Made by a program: the position numbers and the translations under genes. DNA of 64,000 bases. It comes from Christensenella minuta. GTDB taxonomy: Bacteria; Bacillota; Clostridia; Christensenellales; Christensenellaceae. The DNA lies in assembly GCF_003628755.1 (NCBI RefSeq), contig NZ_CP029256.1, positions 1,817,585-1,881,584 of the forward strand, given 5' to 3'. Below, in pieces: positions 41,935-51,165 of the stretch. Below the pieces are notes generated by a model that saw nothing but the letters and a program-made list of their open reading frames with translations, was not told the DNA's origin and did no database searches. The first letter of the stretch is position 1. Every line of letters begins with the position of its first letter.

Positions 41935-43221
41935 TTACAGCCGGCTCCGGTCGCCCATTTTATTGGCTCCGCCAGTCTGTTTGGGGCGCGGAGGCTGCCT
42001 GTCGTCCTCGTCGTCCCTTTCGTCGTCTTCAAGTTCAAACTCGCGTTCGCGCCCGCGCGGCTCGTTATAAAGCTTCTCGATCTTGCGCTTTTTCTTCTTG
42101 CTATGCCGTACCGCGGCGATGACGATAACCACCACGGCAATAATCACGACAATCATGATAATGCCGAGCATGAGGGAGCTGATCCCCCCCGGCACCTGAT
42201 CCGATACCTCTTTCAGGGTAAAGCTGTCGCCGTTTTGTTCAAATTTCAGGTACAGATCCCTCGCCGTTCCCGGCGTTTGCACCACGTAGGAATCTCCGTC
42301 TGCGGAAACAATTTTTGTCGTTGCCCCCTGCTGCACCTCGATGCCGAGGACCTTGCCCTCTTCAACGGATGCCCCGGGGGCGAGAAGTCCCCATTGATAG
42401 GCGCCGGTCCCTCCCTGGTTGAATACAAAACGCCCTTTGCTGTCGCTTAGGCCGGTGGTAAGAGCCGTATCCCCCTGGTTGATCTGCACGCCCACCCCGG
42501 CTACTTCCTTGCCTGCGGCGTCTACAAAATCAGCCGTAAACTTAATTGTTCCGGCGATTCCCGCGGAAGCCGTTGCCGTCGCTTCGGGCGCCGGCGTTTT
42601 GCTTTCTCCCACAGCTGTAATCTGCAAGGCTTCTTCCGCCATGAAGACGACGGTCATATGCAGGTTCTGCGCACCGTTTGCGATGGAGATATCGTATTTA
42701 CCGCCCATCGCCATATCTACAATGGTCGTACGGTCACCACGCGAAAGCATAATGCGGCCCGTGCTCTCTTTTCCGTCTTTGCCCACGATCGTTACATTGT
42801 GGCTTTCCACCGTCACGCCCGGGAACGTAACTACCCCCTCTTTATTGCTCGTCTGTGAAAGGTTGTCCACCTTCACCGTGTAACCGGAAGCAACCGCGCC
42901 GTTATCGTAAATATACATCGTCAGGTCAATATAATTCTGGCTGTCGTCCGGCGTTGCCGTGGGCGAGGGCGACGCCTCCGGCGTCTGGGTAGGGGCCTGC
43001 GTCGGCGCCTGGGTAGGGCGCTGCGTTGGGTCGGGCGTCGGTTCCGGCGTTGGATCGGGCGTCGGTTCCGGCGTTGGATCGGGCGTCGGTTCCGGCGTGG
43101 CTGTGACCGTTGCCGTTGGCTCAGTAGTCTCTCCCTCCGCGAACGCCGCCATTGGCAGCATCATCGTCAGCACAAGGGCTATTATGACAATAACACCCAT
43201 AAATTTCGTATATTTCTTCAT
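41935..43221 (-). CDS. Secreted PT-repeat protein with C-terminal membrane anchor
   Basis: 428 residues. A signal peptide (about 1-28, ending AAFAEG) leads to a Pro/Thr-rich stalk (about 33-85) with the tandem unit PTPEPTPD, then two beta-rich, Ig/carboxypeptidase-regulatory-like domains (about 95-190 and 225-345). A transmembrane helix (about 352-375, LGIIMIVVIIAVVVIVIAAV) is followed by a Lys-rich stop-transfer and an unusual acidic/basic cytoplasmic tail of about 50 residues. There is no LPxTG motif. It is probably a surface structural or adhesive protein; the function is unknown. Confidence 0.82.
   Translation of the reverse strand: MKKYTKFMGVIVIIALVLTMMLPMAAFAEGETTEPTATVTATPEPTPDPTPEPTPDPTPEPTPDPTQRPTQAPTQAPTQTPEASPSPTATPDDSQNYIDLTMYIYDNGAVASGYTVKVDNLSQTSNKEGVVTFPGVTVESHNVTIVGKDGKESTGRIMLSRGDRTTIVDMAMGGKYDISIANGAQNLHMTVVFMAEEALQITAVGESKTPAPEATATASAGIAGTIKFTADFVDAAGKEVAGVGVQINQGDTALTTGLSDSKGRFVFNQGGTGAYQWGLLAPGASVEEGKVLGIEVQQGATTKIVSADGDSYVVQTPGTARDLYLKFEQNGDSFTLKEVSDQVPGGISSLMLGIIMIVVIIAVVVIVIAAVRHSKKKKRKIEKLYNEPRGREREFELEDDERDDEDDRQPPRPKQTGGANKMGDRSRL
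43031..43102 (-). repeat. 24-bp tandem repeat encoding PTPEPTPD
   Basis: Two exact units (43031-43054, 43055-43078) and a third with a divergent end (43079-43102). Such coding repeats can change copy number by slippage and alter stalk length. Confidence 0.9.
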
Positions 43222-43247
43222 ACATTTCCTCTCGATCTAAAAAAATC

Positions 43248-43281
43248 CCCTGTCTTATTATAATGCTACAACAAGGCAGGG
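43248..43281 (-). terminator. prs terminator
   Basis: CCCTGTCTT / AAGGCAGGG stem; T7 on the minus strand. Confidence 0.75.
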
Positions 43282-43300
43282 TTCTTTTTTATACTGTCGA

Positions 43301-44302
43301 TTATTTTCCGCAGGACTCCTTGAGGTCGTCTTTCAATTTTTGCGGTACGGTGGAAAACAGCGTGCTCACCGATTCGCGTTCGTGAATCCTGTAAACCGCC
43401 TCCGCAAAAAGCGGAGCAACGGAAACCGTCTGGAATTTTTTCTGGCCGATGATAAACGGATTTTCTACGCTGTCCGTGGAAATGACCGTTTCGATCGGGC
43501 TTTCATTGATAGCCTTCACGCCCTTTTCGCGCAGCATAATGTGCCCTAATACCGCGACGATGCGCTTTGCGCCGCGCGCCTTCAGCATGTGGGCCACGTC
43601 GATCAGCGTTCCTCCGGAAATGGAGAAATCGTCCACGATCATGCAGTTTTTGCCCTCCACATTACCGATCAACTCGAGGATATGCGCATTTTCGTCATGG
43701 TCCGTACGCGTTTTATCTCCAATGGCGACGGGCAACTGCAGGTAATCCGCGTATTTCCTCGCCGTCTTGGCAAAGCCCGCATCCGGCGAAACGACTACAA
43801 GGTTCTCCATGATGTCCATTCCTTTGATGTATTCGCACAGGATAGGCAGGGAAAGCAGGTGATCGACCGGGATTTTGAAGAATCCCTGTACCTGGGCGCT
43901 GTGCAGGTCCATCGTGATGACCCTGTCCGCACCCGCTGTTTCAAGGCAGTCCGCGCACACGCGCGCACGGATGGAAACCCTTGGTTCATCTTTCTTATCG
44001 CCTTTGGCATACCCGAAATATGGAACGATAGCCGTGACCGAGCTTGCGCTCGCGCGTTTGAAAGAATCCATCCAAAATAAAAGCTCCACTAATTCGTTGT
44101 TGGGATCCAAACCAATCGGGAGCACTACATACACGTCTTTGTCTCGTACCGTTTCTTTGATACGGATAAAAATATTTCCGTCGGAAAAATGGATTACTTC
44201 CGACGCCCCTAAATCTGCCCCAAGATAGGCGCACATTTTCTTCGCGAAAGCAACCCCCGATGAGCCGGCAAAAATTTTTATGTCCGGGTTTCCATTCAGC
44301 AT
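43301..44302 (-). CDS. Ribose-phosphate pyrophosphokinase (divergent)
   Basis: 333 residues. It makes PRPP from ribose-5-phosphate and ATP. Recognisable blocks are FSDGNIFIRI, IVPYFGYAKGDKKDEP (usually YARQDRK), VITMDLHSAQVQGFF, VVVSPDAGFAKTAR and the PRPP loop CMIVDDFSISGGTL (usually VDDMIDTAGT). The changes in the catalytic flexible loop and the PRPP loop set it apart from housekeeping Prs, so it may be a paralogue with altered regulation. It has its own strong promoter. Confidence 0.9.
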   Translation of the reverse strand: MLNGNPDIKIFAGSSGVAFAKKMCAYLGADLGASEVIHFSDGNIFIRIKETVRDKDVYVVLPIGLDPNNELVELLFWMDSFKRASASSVTAIVPYFGYAKGDKKDEPRVSIRARVCADCLETAGADRVITMDLHSAQVQGFFKIPVDHLLSLPILCEYIKGMDIMENLVVVSPDAGFAKTARKYADYLQLPVAIGDKTRTDHDENAHILELIGNVEGKNCMIVDDFSISGGTLIDVAHMLKARGAKRIVAVLGHIMLREKGVKAINESPIETVISTDSVENPFIIGQKKFQTVSVAPLFAEAVYRIHERESVSTLFSTVPQKLKDDLKESCGK

Positions 44303-44347
44303 AAATACCTACCATCCTTGTCAAAATCGTTTTAACACCTATTACTG

Positions 44348-44376
44348 ATTATAGCACCCACCCGGGGCCTTTTCAA
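44348..44376 (-). promoter_or_regulatory. Promoter of the PRPP synthetase gene
   Basis: TTGAAA (44376-44371), 17-bp spacer, TATAAT (44353-44348). Confidence 0.85.
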
Positions 44377-45207
44377 TCATATTGCATATTTTTCAGTTAA
44401 AATTTTAATCGACTCGTTAAGATACGGACCCGTCCGTTTCTCGCATGCGATGGCGGCGTAAGGCCGCATCGCGCCGTGGTAATCGCTGCCCTGCGTGACA
44501 ATGAGCCCATGACGTTTCGCAATCTTCAAGTAGCGCTCCACATCGGCGTCCGAGTGGGCGGGATAATAGGCCTCGATTCCCCCAAGCCCCATTTTTCTGA
44601 GCTCCGCGACCAGCGCTTCGATGTCGTCCGTGCGCACGAATTTCGGATGGGCGAGAACGGGGATGCCTCCCGTTTTCAGGATCATTTCGATCGCCTGCTG
44701 CGGGCTTAATTTCCTGCGCTGCACATAGCAGCTGCCTTCCTCATTCAAATAGCGCGTAAACGCATCCTGCAGGTCGCTCGCATATCCTTTTTCGATCAGC
44801 GCCAGCGCCACGTGCGGCCTCCCCAGGGTGTTTCCCTTCGCAAAGCGTTCCACATCCGCAAAGTCAATTTTCATGCCGTGCTCCTGCACAACCCGGATGA
44901 TTTCGCGCACACGTTCGACACGCGAGCCGCGCAGATCGTCCATCATGCCAGCGAGTTCTCGATCCGCCGTATCCATCCCGTAACCAAGAATATGCAATTC
45001 CCCCGTGTGGCGCACGGAGAACTCCACGCCAGTAAGATATTTCAGTTTCAGTTCCTTCGCCGTGGCGATCGCCTCGGTTTGAGAGTCCATCGTGTCGTGG
45101 TCCGTGACGGCGGAAAGCCTGAGTCCAAGCTTCCTGCACTTCGTGATAATTTCCTTCGGCGTATCCGTTCCATCGGATGCCGTCGAATGCATATGTAAAT
45201 CGATCAT
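44377..45207 (-). CDS. PHP-domain phosphoesterase (TrpH/YciV-like)
   Basis: 276 residues. Metal-binding PHP motifs: DLHMHSTASDGT, AVTDHDTM, HILGYGMD, VLAHPKF and QGSDYHG. Related enzymes act as 5'-3' exonucleases on short RNAs or as nucleoside 3',5'-bisphosphate phosphatases. ATG 45207 follows GGAG; the frame to 45222 lacks a site. It lies 115 bp after ftsH, separated by an 11-bp hairpin (45226-45253) with no T-run. Confidence 0.9.
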   Translation of the reverse strand: MIDLHMHSTASDGTDTPKEIITKCRKLGLRLSAVTDHDTMDSQTEAIATAKELKLKYLTGVEFSVRHTGELHILGYGMDTADRELAGMMDDLRGSRVERVREIIRVVQEHGMKIDFADVERFAKGNTLGRPHVALALIEKGYASDLQDAFTRYLNEEGSCYVQRRKLSPQQAIEMILKTGGIPVLAHPKFVRTDDIEALVAELRKMGLGGIEAYYPAHSDADVERYLKIAKRHGLIVTQGSDYHGAMRPYAAIACEKRTGPYLNESIKILTEKYAI

Positions 45208-45322
45208 ATTTTTGCTCCGCAACTACGGAAGGCGCGATATACCGCGCCTTCCGTTATTGATTCATTTCATCCTGTGCCGGCGGGCCGCCGCCCGCGCCTC
45301 CGGCGCAGCTATCCTCCGCGCT

Positions 45323-47329
45323 TCAGGCGTCTTCCTCCGGTTTGGGCGGTTCCACGATAACCGTTTCCACCGCTTCCGCATCCGTCGGCTGTGCAGGCGG
45401 CGCGATCCATTCCGGTTCCTTCTCCGTTTTCTTTTCCTCGATCTCCCAGGAGTCGGGATCGTCGACCGGGATTTCATCCTCAAACAGCTTCTGGAACTCT
45501 TCGCCCGTCAGCTTTTCCTTGCGCATCAGCACCTCTCCGATGTTGACCACCTTGCGCAGATTTTTGCTGAGGATGTCCGTCGCCTTGGCGTACGCACTTT
45601 CGATGATACGCGTCACTTCCGCGTCGATGCGCGCGGACGTGCTTTCAGAATACTCCGGCGTCTGCCCGAAATCTTTTCCGAGGAACACCTCGTGGCCGGA
45701 GGCCAGGAATACCGGACCGAGCTCGTCGCTCATGCCGTATTTAGTGACCATATCTTTCGCCGTTTCCGTCGCGCGCTGCAGGTCGTTAATCGCTCCTGTG
45801 GAAATATCCTTCAAGGTCAGCGATTCCGCTACACGGCCGCCAAGCATCATTGTGATCTCGTCCATCAGGCGGGATTTGAATACATGCTGCTTGTCTTCCT
45901 CAGGCAGCGTCATGGTATAGCCTGCCGCCATACCGCGCGGAATAATGGAAACCTCGTGCACCGGATCGCACTTGGGAAGCAAATGCGCAAGGATGGCATG
46001 GCCCACCTCGTGGTAAGCGGTACAACGCCTGTCGTCCTCGGTCATGACCCGGCTCTTCTTTTCCGGGCCCGCAATGACCCTCGTGATCGATTCCTCGATC
46101 TCGCTCATACCGATCTTCTTTTTCCTGCGGCGTGCCGCGAGGATCGCCGCCTCGTTCAATACGTTTTCAAGATCCGCGCCAATGAAACCCGGAGTCCGCC
46201 GCGCGATCACCTTGAAATCCACCTCGGCCTCGAACGGCTTGCCCTTCGCATGTACCTTGAGGATCTCTTCCCTGCCCTTGACGTCAGGGTAATTTACCGT
46301 GATCTGCCTGTCGAAGCGGCCTGCCCGCAGCAGCGCCGGGTCAAGGATGTCGCGGCGGTTCGTCGCCGCCATAACGATAATCCCTTCGTTAACCTCAAAA
46401 CCGTCCATTTCGACGAGCAGCTGGTTCAGCGTCTGTTCGCGTTCGTCGTGACCGCCGCCGAGGCCCGCGCCTCTTTGGCGTCCTACCGCGTCGATCTCAT
46501 CGATGAATACGATGCAGGGCGCATTTTTCTTTGCATTTTCAAATAAGTCGCGTACGCGGGACGCGCCCACGCCTACGAACATCTCCACAAAATCGGAACC
46601 GCTGATCGAGAAGAAGGGAACCTTCGCCTCGCCCGCGACCGCTTTTGCAAGCAGGGTTTTACCGCCGCCGGGAGGCCCGACCAAAAGCACGCCCTTGGGA
46701 ATACGCGCGCCAAGCTCCTTAAACCTCGCCGGATTTTTCAGGAACTGTACGATCTCCACGAGCTCTTCTTTTTCTTCATCCGCGCCCGCAACGTCGGCAA
46801 ACGTCTTATTGGTGTCGCCTCCGTCCGTCATGCGCGCTTTGCTCTTGCCGAACGCCATCGCGCTGCCCGTGCCGCCCGCGCCATTCTGCGCGCGCCGCAT
46901 AATAATGACCCACAACACCAGCAAAAGCACGATCGGGATCAGGTAGGGCAGCAGCTGCACGAAAAAGTTTGGTTCCGGCGTGGGAACGTAATTCAGCTTG
47001 AAGCCGTAGTCCTCCGGGTTGGTGCTTCCGGTGACCGCCGCCATATCCTGGTTAAACTGCTGGATAGACGCCGGTATCGTCGTGGAAAAATCATATTGCT
47101 GTGCCGGGAAAGCTTCGTCCGGCACCTTTGAATCCGTATACCGCCCGACGAGGGTGCGGTCCTGGATCGCTATATCTTTAATGCCATCTTCCTGCACCTT
47201 TTGCAGGAATTCCGAATACTGCAGCTCATCCACCGTTGTCGTCTGTGGATTGCCCAGAAACTGTGCCGCTAATATGATTACTACAATAATGATAATATAG
47301 ATCAGCGGCCCTCTGAAAAATTTGCCCAA
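45323..47329 (-). CDS. ftsH: ATP-dependent zinc metalloprotease FtsH
   Basis: 668 residues. Two membrane helices (about 7-24 and 124-144) flank the extracytoplasmic domain. The AAA+ module has Walker A GPPGGGKT (218-225; Thr replaced by Gly in the usual GPPGTGKT), Walker [12 protein letters not shown] and the sensor [17 protein letters not shown]. The protease active site is HEVGH (440-444). A Pro/Glu-rich tail ends the protein. It degrades unassembled membrane proteins and regulators. The TTG start follows GGAGG by 8 nt. Gene order tilS-hpt-ftsH is the Bacillota standard. Confidence 0.97.
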   Translation of the reverse strand: MGKFFRGPLIYIIIIVVIILAAQFLGNPQTTTVDELQYSEFLQKVQEDGIKDIAIQDRTLVGRYTDSKVPDEAFPAQQYDFSTTIPASIQQFNQDMAAVTGSTNPEDYGFKLNYVPTPEPNFFVQLLPYLIPIVLLLVLWVIIMRRAQNGAGGTGSAMAFGKSKARMTDGGDTNKTFADVAGADEEKEELVEIVQFLKNPARFKELGARIPKGVLLVGPPGGGKTLLAKAVAGEAKVPFFSISGSDFVEMFVGVGASRVRDLFENAKKNAPCIVFIDEIDAVGRQRGAGLGGGHDEREQTLNQLLVEMDGFEVNEGIIVMAATNRRDILDPALLRAGRFDRQITVNYPDVKGREEILKVHAKGKPFEAEVDFKVIARRTPGFIGADLENVLNEAAILAARRRKKKIGMSEIEESITRVIAGPEKKSRVMTEDDRRCTAYHEVGHAILAHLLPKCDPVHEVSIIPRGMAAGYTMTLPEEDKQHVFKSRLMDEITMMLGGRVAESLTLKDISTGAINDLQRATETAKDMVTKYGMSDELGPVFLASGHEVFLGKDFGQTPEYSESTSARIDAEVTRIIESAYAKATDILSKNLRKVVNIGEVLMRKEKLTGEEFQKLFEDEIPVDDPDSWEIEEKKTEKEPEWIAPPAQPTDAEAVETVIVEPPKPEEDA

Positions 47330-47742
47330 ATTTCTATCCTCCTTCGTCGAAATCCGCTCTCTTGCTTGCCCCGGCCATATGGCCGGGGCTACGCGGGCCC
47401 GAGCGATTTCTCCTGCCGCTTCGCGGCTTTACTTCACTTAGCCAATCACGCCGCGCTGCCGCTTGCGTTCTTGGAAATTCACCTGTCTTTTCCGCAGCCT
47501 CATTCCGCTTTCGCTTTATTGAGCTTTGCCGGACCCCCTTGATTCCTTCCGGCCGGCAGCCATAAAGGTATCGGGGCTTTTATATGCTGCATTTTATCCG
47601 CGCCCATTCCTGCCCGCACGTCCGTACGGCCGGGGCTACGCGGGCGGAGCCTATGCGGCCATTTCCAGCGCGCCGCACATTCACCGCAATACTTTCCTTT
47701 ATATTATTACCTACTTTTCGCGGGTTTCAAACCGCTTGCGCT
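47330..47742. other. Non-coding gap between hpt and ftsH with short repeats
   Basis: No gene, RNA or terminator that I can support. It contains the 22-bp perfect palindrome at 47368-47389 and an 18-bp exact direct repeat, GGCCGGGGCTACGCGGGC, at 47381-47398 and 47628-47645. Confidence 0.6.
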
Positions 47743-48291
47743 TCATTCGTAAACCGAACGCTTCAGCACGCCGACATGCTCGTAATTCCTGTATTTCGAC
47801 GCATAATCGAGCCCATAGCCGACCACGAATTCGTCCGGAATATCAAAGCCGATATATTTTACCGGCACCTCCACCTCGCGGCGGTCGGGTTTGTTGAGCA
47901 GGCAGCAGATATTGATGCTTTCCGGCTTCCGGCCCCGGAGCTGCTCCATCAGGTTGTGCAGCGTCCATCCGGAATCGATGATGTCCTCGATAATCAAAAG
48001 ATGCTTTCCGCGGATGTCCTCCTGCATATCGTATTTGATCTGTACGCTGCCCGATGACGTGCTGCCCTTGCCATAGCTTGAGACCGCCATAAAGTCGATC
48101 TCCATGGGAATCTTGACCTGCCGCATCAAATCGGAAAAGAACACGACGCTCCCGCGCAGGATTCCCACCGCAATGAGGTCCTTCCCTTCGTAATCGTTTG
48201 AAATTTGCTCGCCAAGTTCCCCCACGCGCGCCTCGATTTGATCTTTTGAAAGCAATATCTTTTCGATATCCCGTTCTACATAATGCTGCAT
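47743..48291 (-). CDS. hpt: Hypoxanthine phosphoribosyltransferase
   Basis: 182 residues; purine salvage of hypoxanthine and guanine with PRPP. The PRPP loop LLIIEDIIDSGWTL, the early LIAVGILRGSVVFFSDL and VVGYGLDYASKYRN are family signatures. The start lies 1 bp after the tilS stop, so the genes are coupled. The middle gene of tilS-hpt-ftsH. Confidence 0.97.
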   Translation of the reverse strand: MQHYVERDIEKILLSKDQIEARVGELGEQISNDYEGKDLIAVGILRGSVVFFSDLMRQVKIPMEIDFMAVSSYGKGSTSSGSVQIKYDMQEDIRGKHLLIIEDIIDSGWTLHNLMEQLRGRKPESINICCLLNKPDRREVEVPVKYIGFDIPDEFVVGYGLDYASKYRNYEHVGVLKRSVYE

Positions 48292-48292
48292 G

Positions 48293-49699
48293 TCAGCCTT
48301 CTCCCCTATCAGTTTCTTCTTTTATATTACCGCAGCGGATATAGTTCATCCGCAGAATACGCTTTGTTGTACCGTCCACCTTGTAATCATCCCCGATCAC
48401 ATGGCCCACCGCCCAGATGATGCGGTTGCCGTCCGCGAGCAGCGGCGTCCTTTCCCGCTCTTCCCGCGTTAGCTTTTTATCGATAAAGTAATCCTTCAAT
48501 TTTTTGCTCCCACCGCTTCCAAGCGGCGTGATACGGTCTCCCGTGTAACGCGTACGGAACATAAAGTGCGCGGGCAGCTTGTCCCGGTCCACATATGCCG
48601 TATACGGATCTTTATTGTTAAAATCGCACGCCTCCGCCCGCTCGCATACGATATAATCTCCAAACGGCGTTTCATTTTTCGCCTCGATATCGAATACGAT
48701 ACAAAAGCTGTGGTTGACGCGCCGCGCCGCGAAGCAGATAACGAGTGTTCCATATTCCACTTCCGCGCACAGCCCTCCCGAGAGGTTTACCCGGGTTCCT
48801 GTCCTGTTTTTCTGCGCGAGCCTTATGACCGCGCCCACATGCGCCTTTTCAATATCCTGCGTTACAAAAAGCTTCGCACAGGCAAGCCTTATGATCCGGT
48901 ACTCTACCGCCGGGGAAAACCCGAGGAAGTGCCCGATCTCGATCTCCACACGGTCGCCCTTTTGCTTGGCGCACTCCGGAAATACGCGTTCCGCCTCCCC
49001 GAGGATAAAGGAGGAATCCTCCTGTGCGATCGCGCTCAGGCGGTTGAGCGCCCCCGAAACATCAGGGTTGATCCGCTCCCGGATCTGCGGGAGCAGCGTA
49101 TTGCGGACAAAGTTGCGGGTATATTCCGCGTTATCGTTTGTCTTATCCTGCATATAGTGCAGGCCCTTATCACGCACATATTCCATCACGTCTTCCCGCG
49201 ATACGCACAAAAGCGGGCGGATAAAATTTCCGTTACGGGCGGCGATCCCTTTAAGGCCGTCGATTCCGCTGCCGCGCAGGATATGCATGAGCACACTCTC
49301 CGCGTTGTCATCGCTGTGGTGCCCTGTCGCGATTACGTCAACATCCTCGTTTTCTACAAGCGTATTGAAGTACGCTTCCCGCGCGCGCTTTGCCGCCGTT
49401 TCCTCGCTCATCCCCCATTCCCGCGCAAGCGCGGGAACGTCCGCGGCGCTCATATAAAATGGGATGCCCTGTTCTTCACAGAAACGGCTGACAAAATCCG
49501 CATCATCGAGGGATTCTTGCCCGCGGATACCATGCTCAAAATGTACGCACGCCACGGAGCACGAAAAAAACGGCACAAGGGACCGAAGGCAGGCAAGAAG
49601 CGCCATGGAATCCGGTCCGCCGGAAACCGCGACGCCGACCGTCTGTCCGAGGCCGATCAGCCCGTTTTCTGTTATGAAGTCCCTCACTCGTTCTTCCAT
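48293..49699 (-). CDS. tilS: tRNA(Ile)-lysidine synthase
   Basis: 468 residues. It converts C34 of tRNA-Ile(CAT) to lysidine. The PP-loop VAVSGGPDSMALLACL and ATGHHSDDNAESVLMHILRGSGIDGLKG mark the N-terminal catalytic domain; the C-terminal TilS domain holds ITPLGSGGSKKLKDYFIDKK. ATG 49699 has AGGG upstream; the longer frame to 49819 crosses the promoter at 49723-49751. Confidence 0.96.
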   Translation of the reverse strand: MEERVRDFITENGLIGLGQTVGVAVSGGPDSMALLACLRSLVPFFSCSVACVHFEHGIRGQESLDDADFVSRFCEEQGIPFYMSAADVPALAREWGMSEETAAKRAREAYFNTLVENEDVDVIATGHHSDDNAESVLMHILRGSGIDGLKGIAARNGNFIRPLLCVSREDVMEYVRDKGLHYMQDKTNDNAEYTRNFVRNTLLPQIRERINPDVSGALNRLSAIAQEDSSFILGEAERVFPECAKQKGDRVEIEIGHFLGFSPAVEYRIIRLACAKLFVTQDIEKAHVGAVIRLAQKNRTGTRVNLSGGLCAEVEYGTLVICFAARRVNHSFCIVFDIEAKNETPFGDYIVCERAEACDFNNKDPYTAYVDRDKLPAHFMFRTRYTGDRITPLGSGGSKKLKDYFIDKKLTREERERTPLLADGNRIIWAVGHVIGDDYKVDGTTKRILRMNYIRCGNIKEETDRGEG

Positions 49700-49722
49700 A
49701 TCAAATTCTATCCCTAGTATAT

Positions 49723-49751
49723 ATAATATACTGAAGCGCCCTACTTTACAA
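49723..49751 (-). promoter_or_regulatory. Promoter of the tilS-hpt operon
   Basis: TTGTAA (49751-49746), 17-bp spacer, TATTAT (49728-49723). Confidence 0.75.
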
Positions 49752-49902
49752 CCTCTAAGCGCAGGGATTTCGCGTGAATATTTTGTTAATATTACTATAC
49801 TGCGCGCACATGAACGCAATATGAATCGGGCGGCCGGTCGGAACTAAAGCTCCGCTCCCGGCGCCGGCGTCCACGGCGCGCCGCATTTCCTCTGGCCGTT
49901 GT

Positions 49903-50778
49903 TCACAAGTGGGTTTCCAGGTAGACGCGCAGGTTCTCATTCTGGAGTCCCAGCTTCTTACGGATGCTGCTGCGGTGGTAGTCCACCGTTTTTTTGGTAA
50001 TAAACAAGGCGTCGGCGATCTCCTTGCTGGTATAGCCTTCCTTAATCATCGTGCATACCTGCAATTCGCGCGGGCTGAGCCGGTCGAACACGGACGGCCG
50101 CTTTTTGGTGATCGGATAGACGATCTCGTCTATCAGCCCCGCTACAATATTCAGGTCGCGCTCCTTGACGTTTTTCTTCAGATAGTTGAGGGAAGGCCGG
50201 ATATATTTTTCCACATTCTGCGTGATGGTCTGCTCCAAGTCTTCCTTATAGCGTTCCCTCTGATTCAGGATTTCCATCAGCATATCGTTCTGCGCTTCCA
50301 GGTTTTCGTACAACTCCGCCAGTTCATTCATATTGGTTTCCACGCGTTTTTGGAAGGTAATGTCGCGAATATACTCGATAACCAGCACAACATGGCCGTT
50401 TTTATCGAGGACGGGAACCGCATACAGCTTCTGCCACCCGGAATCCTCTCCATCCGTTGTATATGGCACAAGGTCCATCTGCGGCGCAGCCGTACGGACG
50501 GCGCGGATCGTGGGACAGCAGACACACGGCTCGGTGCGGCCGTGGAATACCTCGTAGCATTTCTGGCCGAGCACATTATCCTCGCCCGGATACCAGTGCA
50601 GCATGGACTTATTGACATAAATAATTTTAAAATCCGGCTTCAGGACGCTGATGCCGTCCTGAATACTGGAAAGGACCGCTTCGTAAAGCTCCGTATTGGA
50701 CAGGAACTCGTCCTCCGTATCGACGGAAATCGCGGTTGGTACATCGGGCTTGAATACCCATCCTGTGCTTTCAGCCAT
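49903..50778 (-). CDS. PAS-LuxR transcriptional regulator
   Basis: 291 residues. A PAS domain (about 25-150) with the cysteine cluster EPCVCCPTIRAV, a coiled-coil linker (about 150-190), and a C-terminal LuxR/GerE HTH (LSPRELQVCTMIKEGYTSKEIADALFI, KKTVDYHRSSIRKKLG). No receiver domain, so it senses a ligand or redox state directly. ATG 50778 has GAGG 9 nt upstream; the longer frame to 50922 runs towards its promoter. It is divergent from the OYE reductase and ferredoxin genes, with a dyad between, so it probably activates them. Confidence 0.9.
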   Translation of the reverse strand: MAESTGWVFKPDVPTAISVDTEDEFLSNTELYEAVLSSIQDGISVLKPDFKIIYVNKSMLHWYPGEDNVLGQKCYEVFHGRTEPCVCCPTIRAVRTAAPQMDLVPYTTDGEDSGWQKLYAVPVLDKNGHVVLVIEYIRDITFQKRVETNMNELAELYENLEAQNDMLMEILNQRERYKEDLEQTITQNVEKYIRPSLNYLKKNVKERDLNIVAGLIDEIVYPITKKRPSVFDRLSPRELQVCTMIKEGYTSKEIADALFITKKTVDYHRSSIRKKLGLQNENLRVYLETHL

Positions 50779-50993
50779 TTTATCATTCCTCATTCGCCAA
50801 TATTTCGCCGGGGCCGAAGGGATACGCCGCAAACGGTGGCTTGCAGCCGTACAGCCCGCACCCTTGCGGCGCTCACTCCCCGCACGGCCCGCGTTTCCGG
50901 CGCGTTTTATCGGCGCTTTCAAATATATGTGGCCCTCAGCTCCTACCAGCTATTGGACCGCAGGACGCGCACCTCGTGAACTATAATAGTATC

Positions 50994-51022
50994 AGTATAG
51001 GCCGCCCCTGGACAAAAGTCAA
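50994..51022 (-). promoter_or_regulatory. Promoter of the PAS-LuxR gene
   Basis: TTGACT (51022-51017), 17-bp spacer, TATACT (50999-50994). Confidence 0.75.
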
Positions 51023-51027
51023 TCGAA

Positions 51028-51048
51028 ATACTAGTTTTGCACTGGTAT
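51028..51048. promoter_or_regulatory. Inverted repeat between the divergent genes (candidate LuxR-type site)
   Basis: ATACTAG-N7-CTGGTAT, 7-bp arms with one mismatch. It is centred about 68 bp before the predicted reductase transcript start, a usual activator position, and also just upstream of the regulator promoter. Confidence 0.6.
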
Positions 51049-51069
51049 AAACAATGGATTTTTCCGGGA

Positions 51070-51098
51070 TTGTATGATTGCCCCCACAGGTTTATGAT
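51070..51098 (+). promoter_or_regulatory. Promoter of the OYE reductase operon
   Basis: TTGTAT, 17-bp spacer, TATGAT, 68 bp before the start codon. Confidence 0.6.
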
Positions 51099-51165
51099 AG
51101 CAGTATCGAGGGGTAAATTTCACAGTTTCAAAACCAAAATAACTAAATATGGAGGGTGTTTAAGA

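Noticed and set aside
43031-43102. CRISPR-like spaced repeat
   Set aside because: The 24-bp repeats are contiguous and encode a PT-rich stalk in frame; there are no spacers.
45092-46546. 484-codon plus-strand ORF opposite ftsH
   Set aside because: Antisense to an unambiguous FtsH gene.
49909-50979. 356-codon plus-strand ORF opposite the PAS-LuxR gene
   Set aside because: Antisense shadow; it covers the divergent promoter region.
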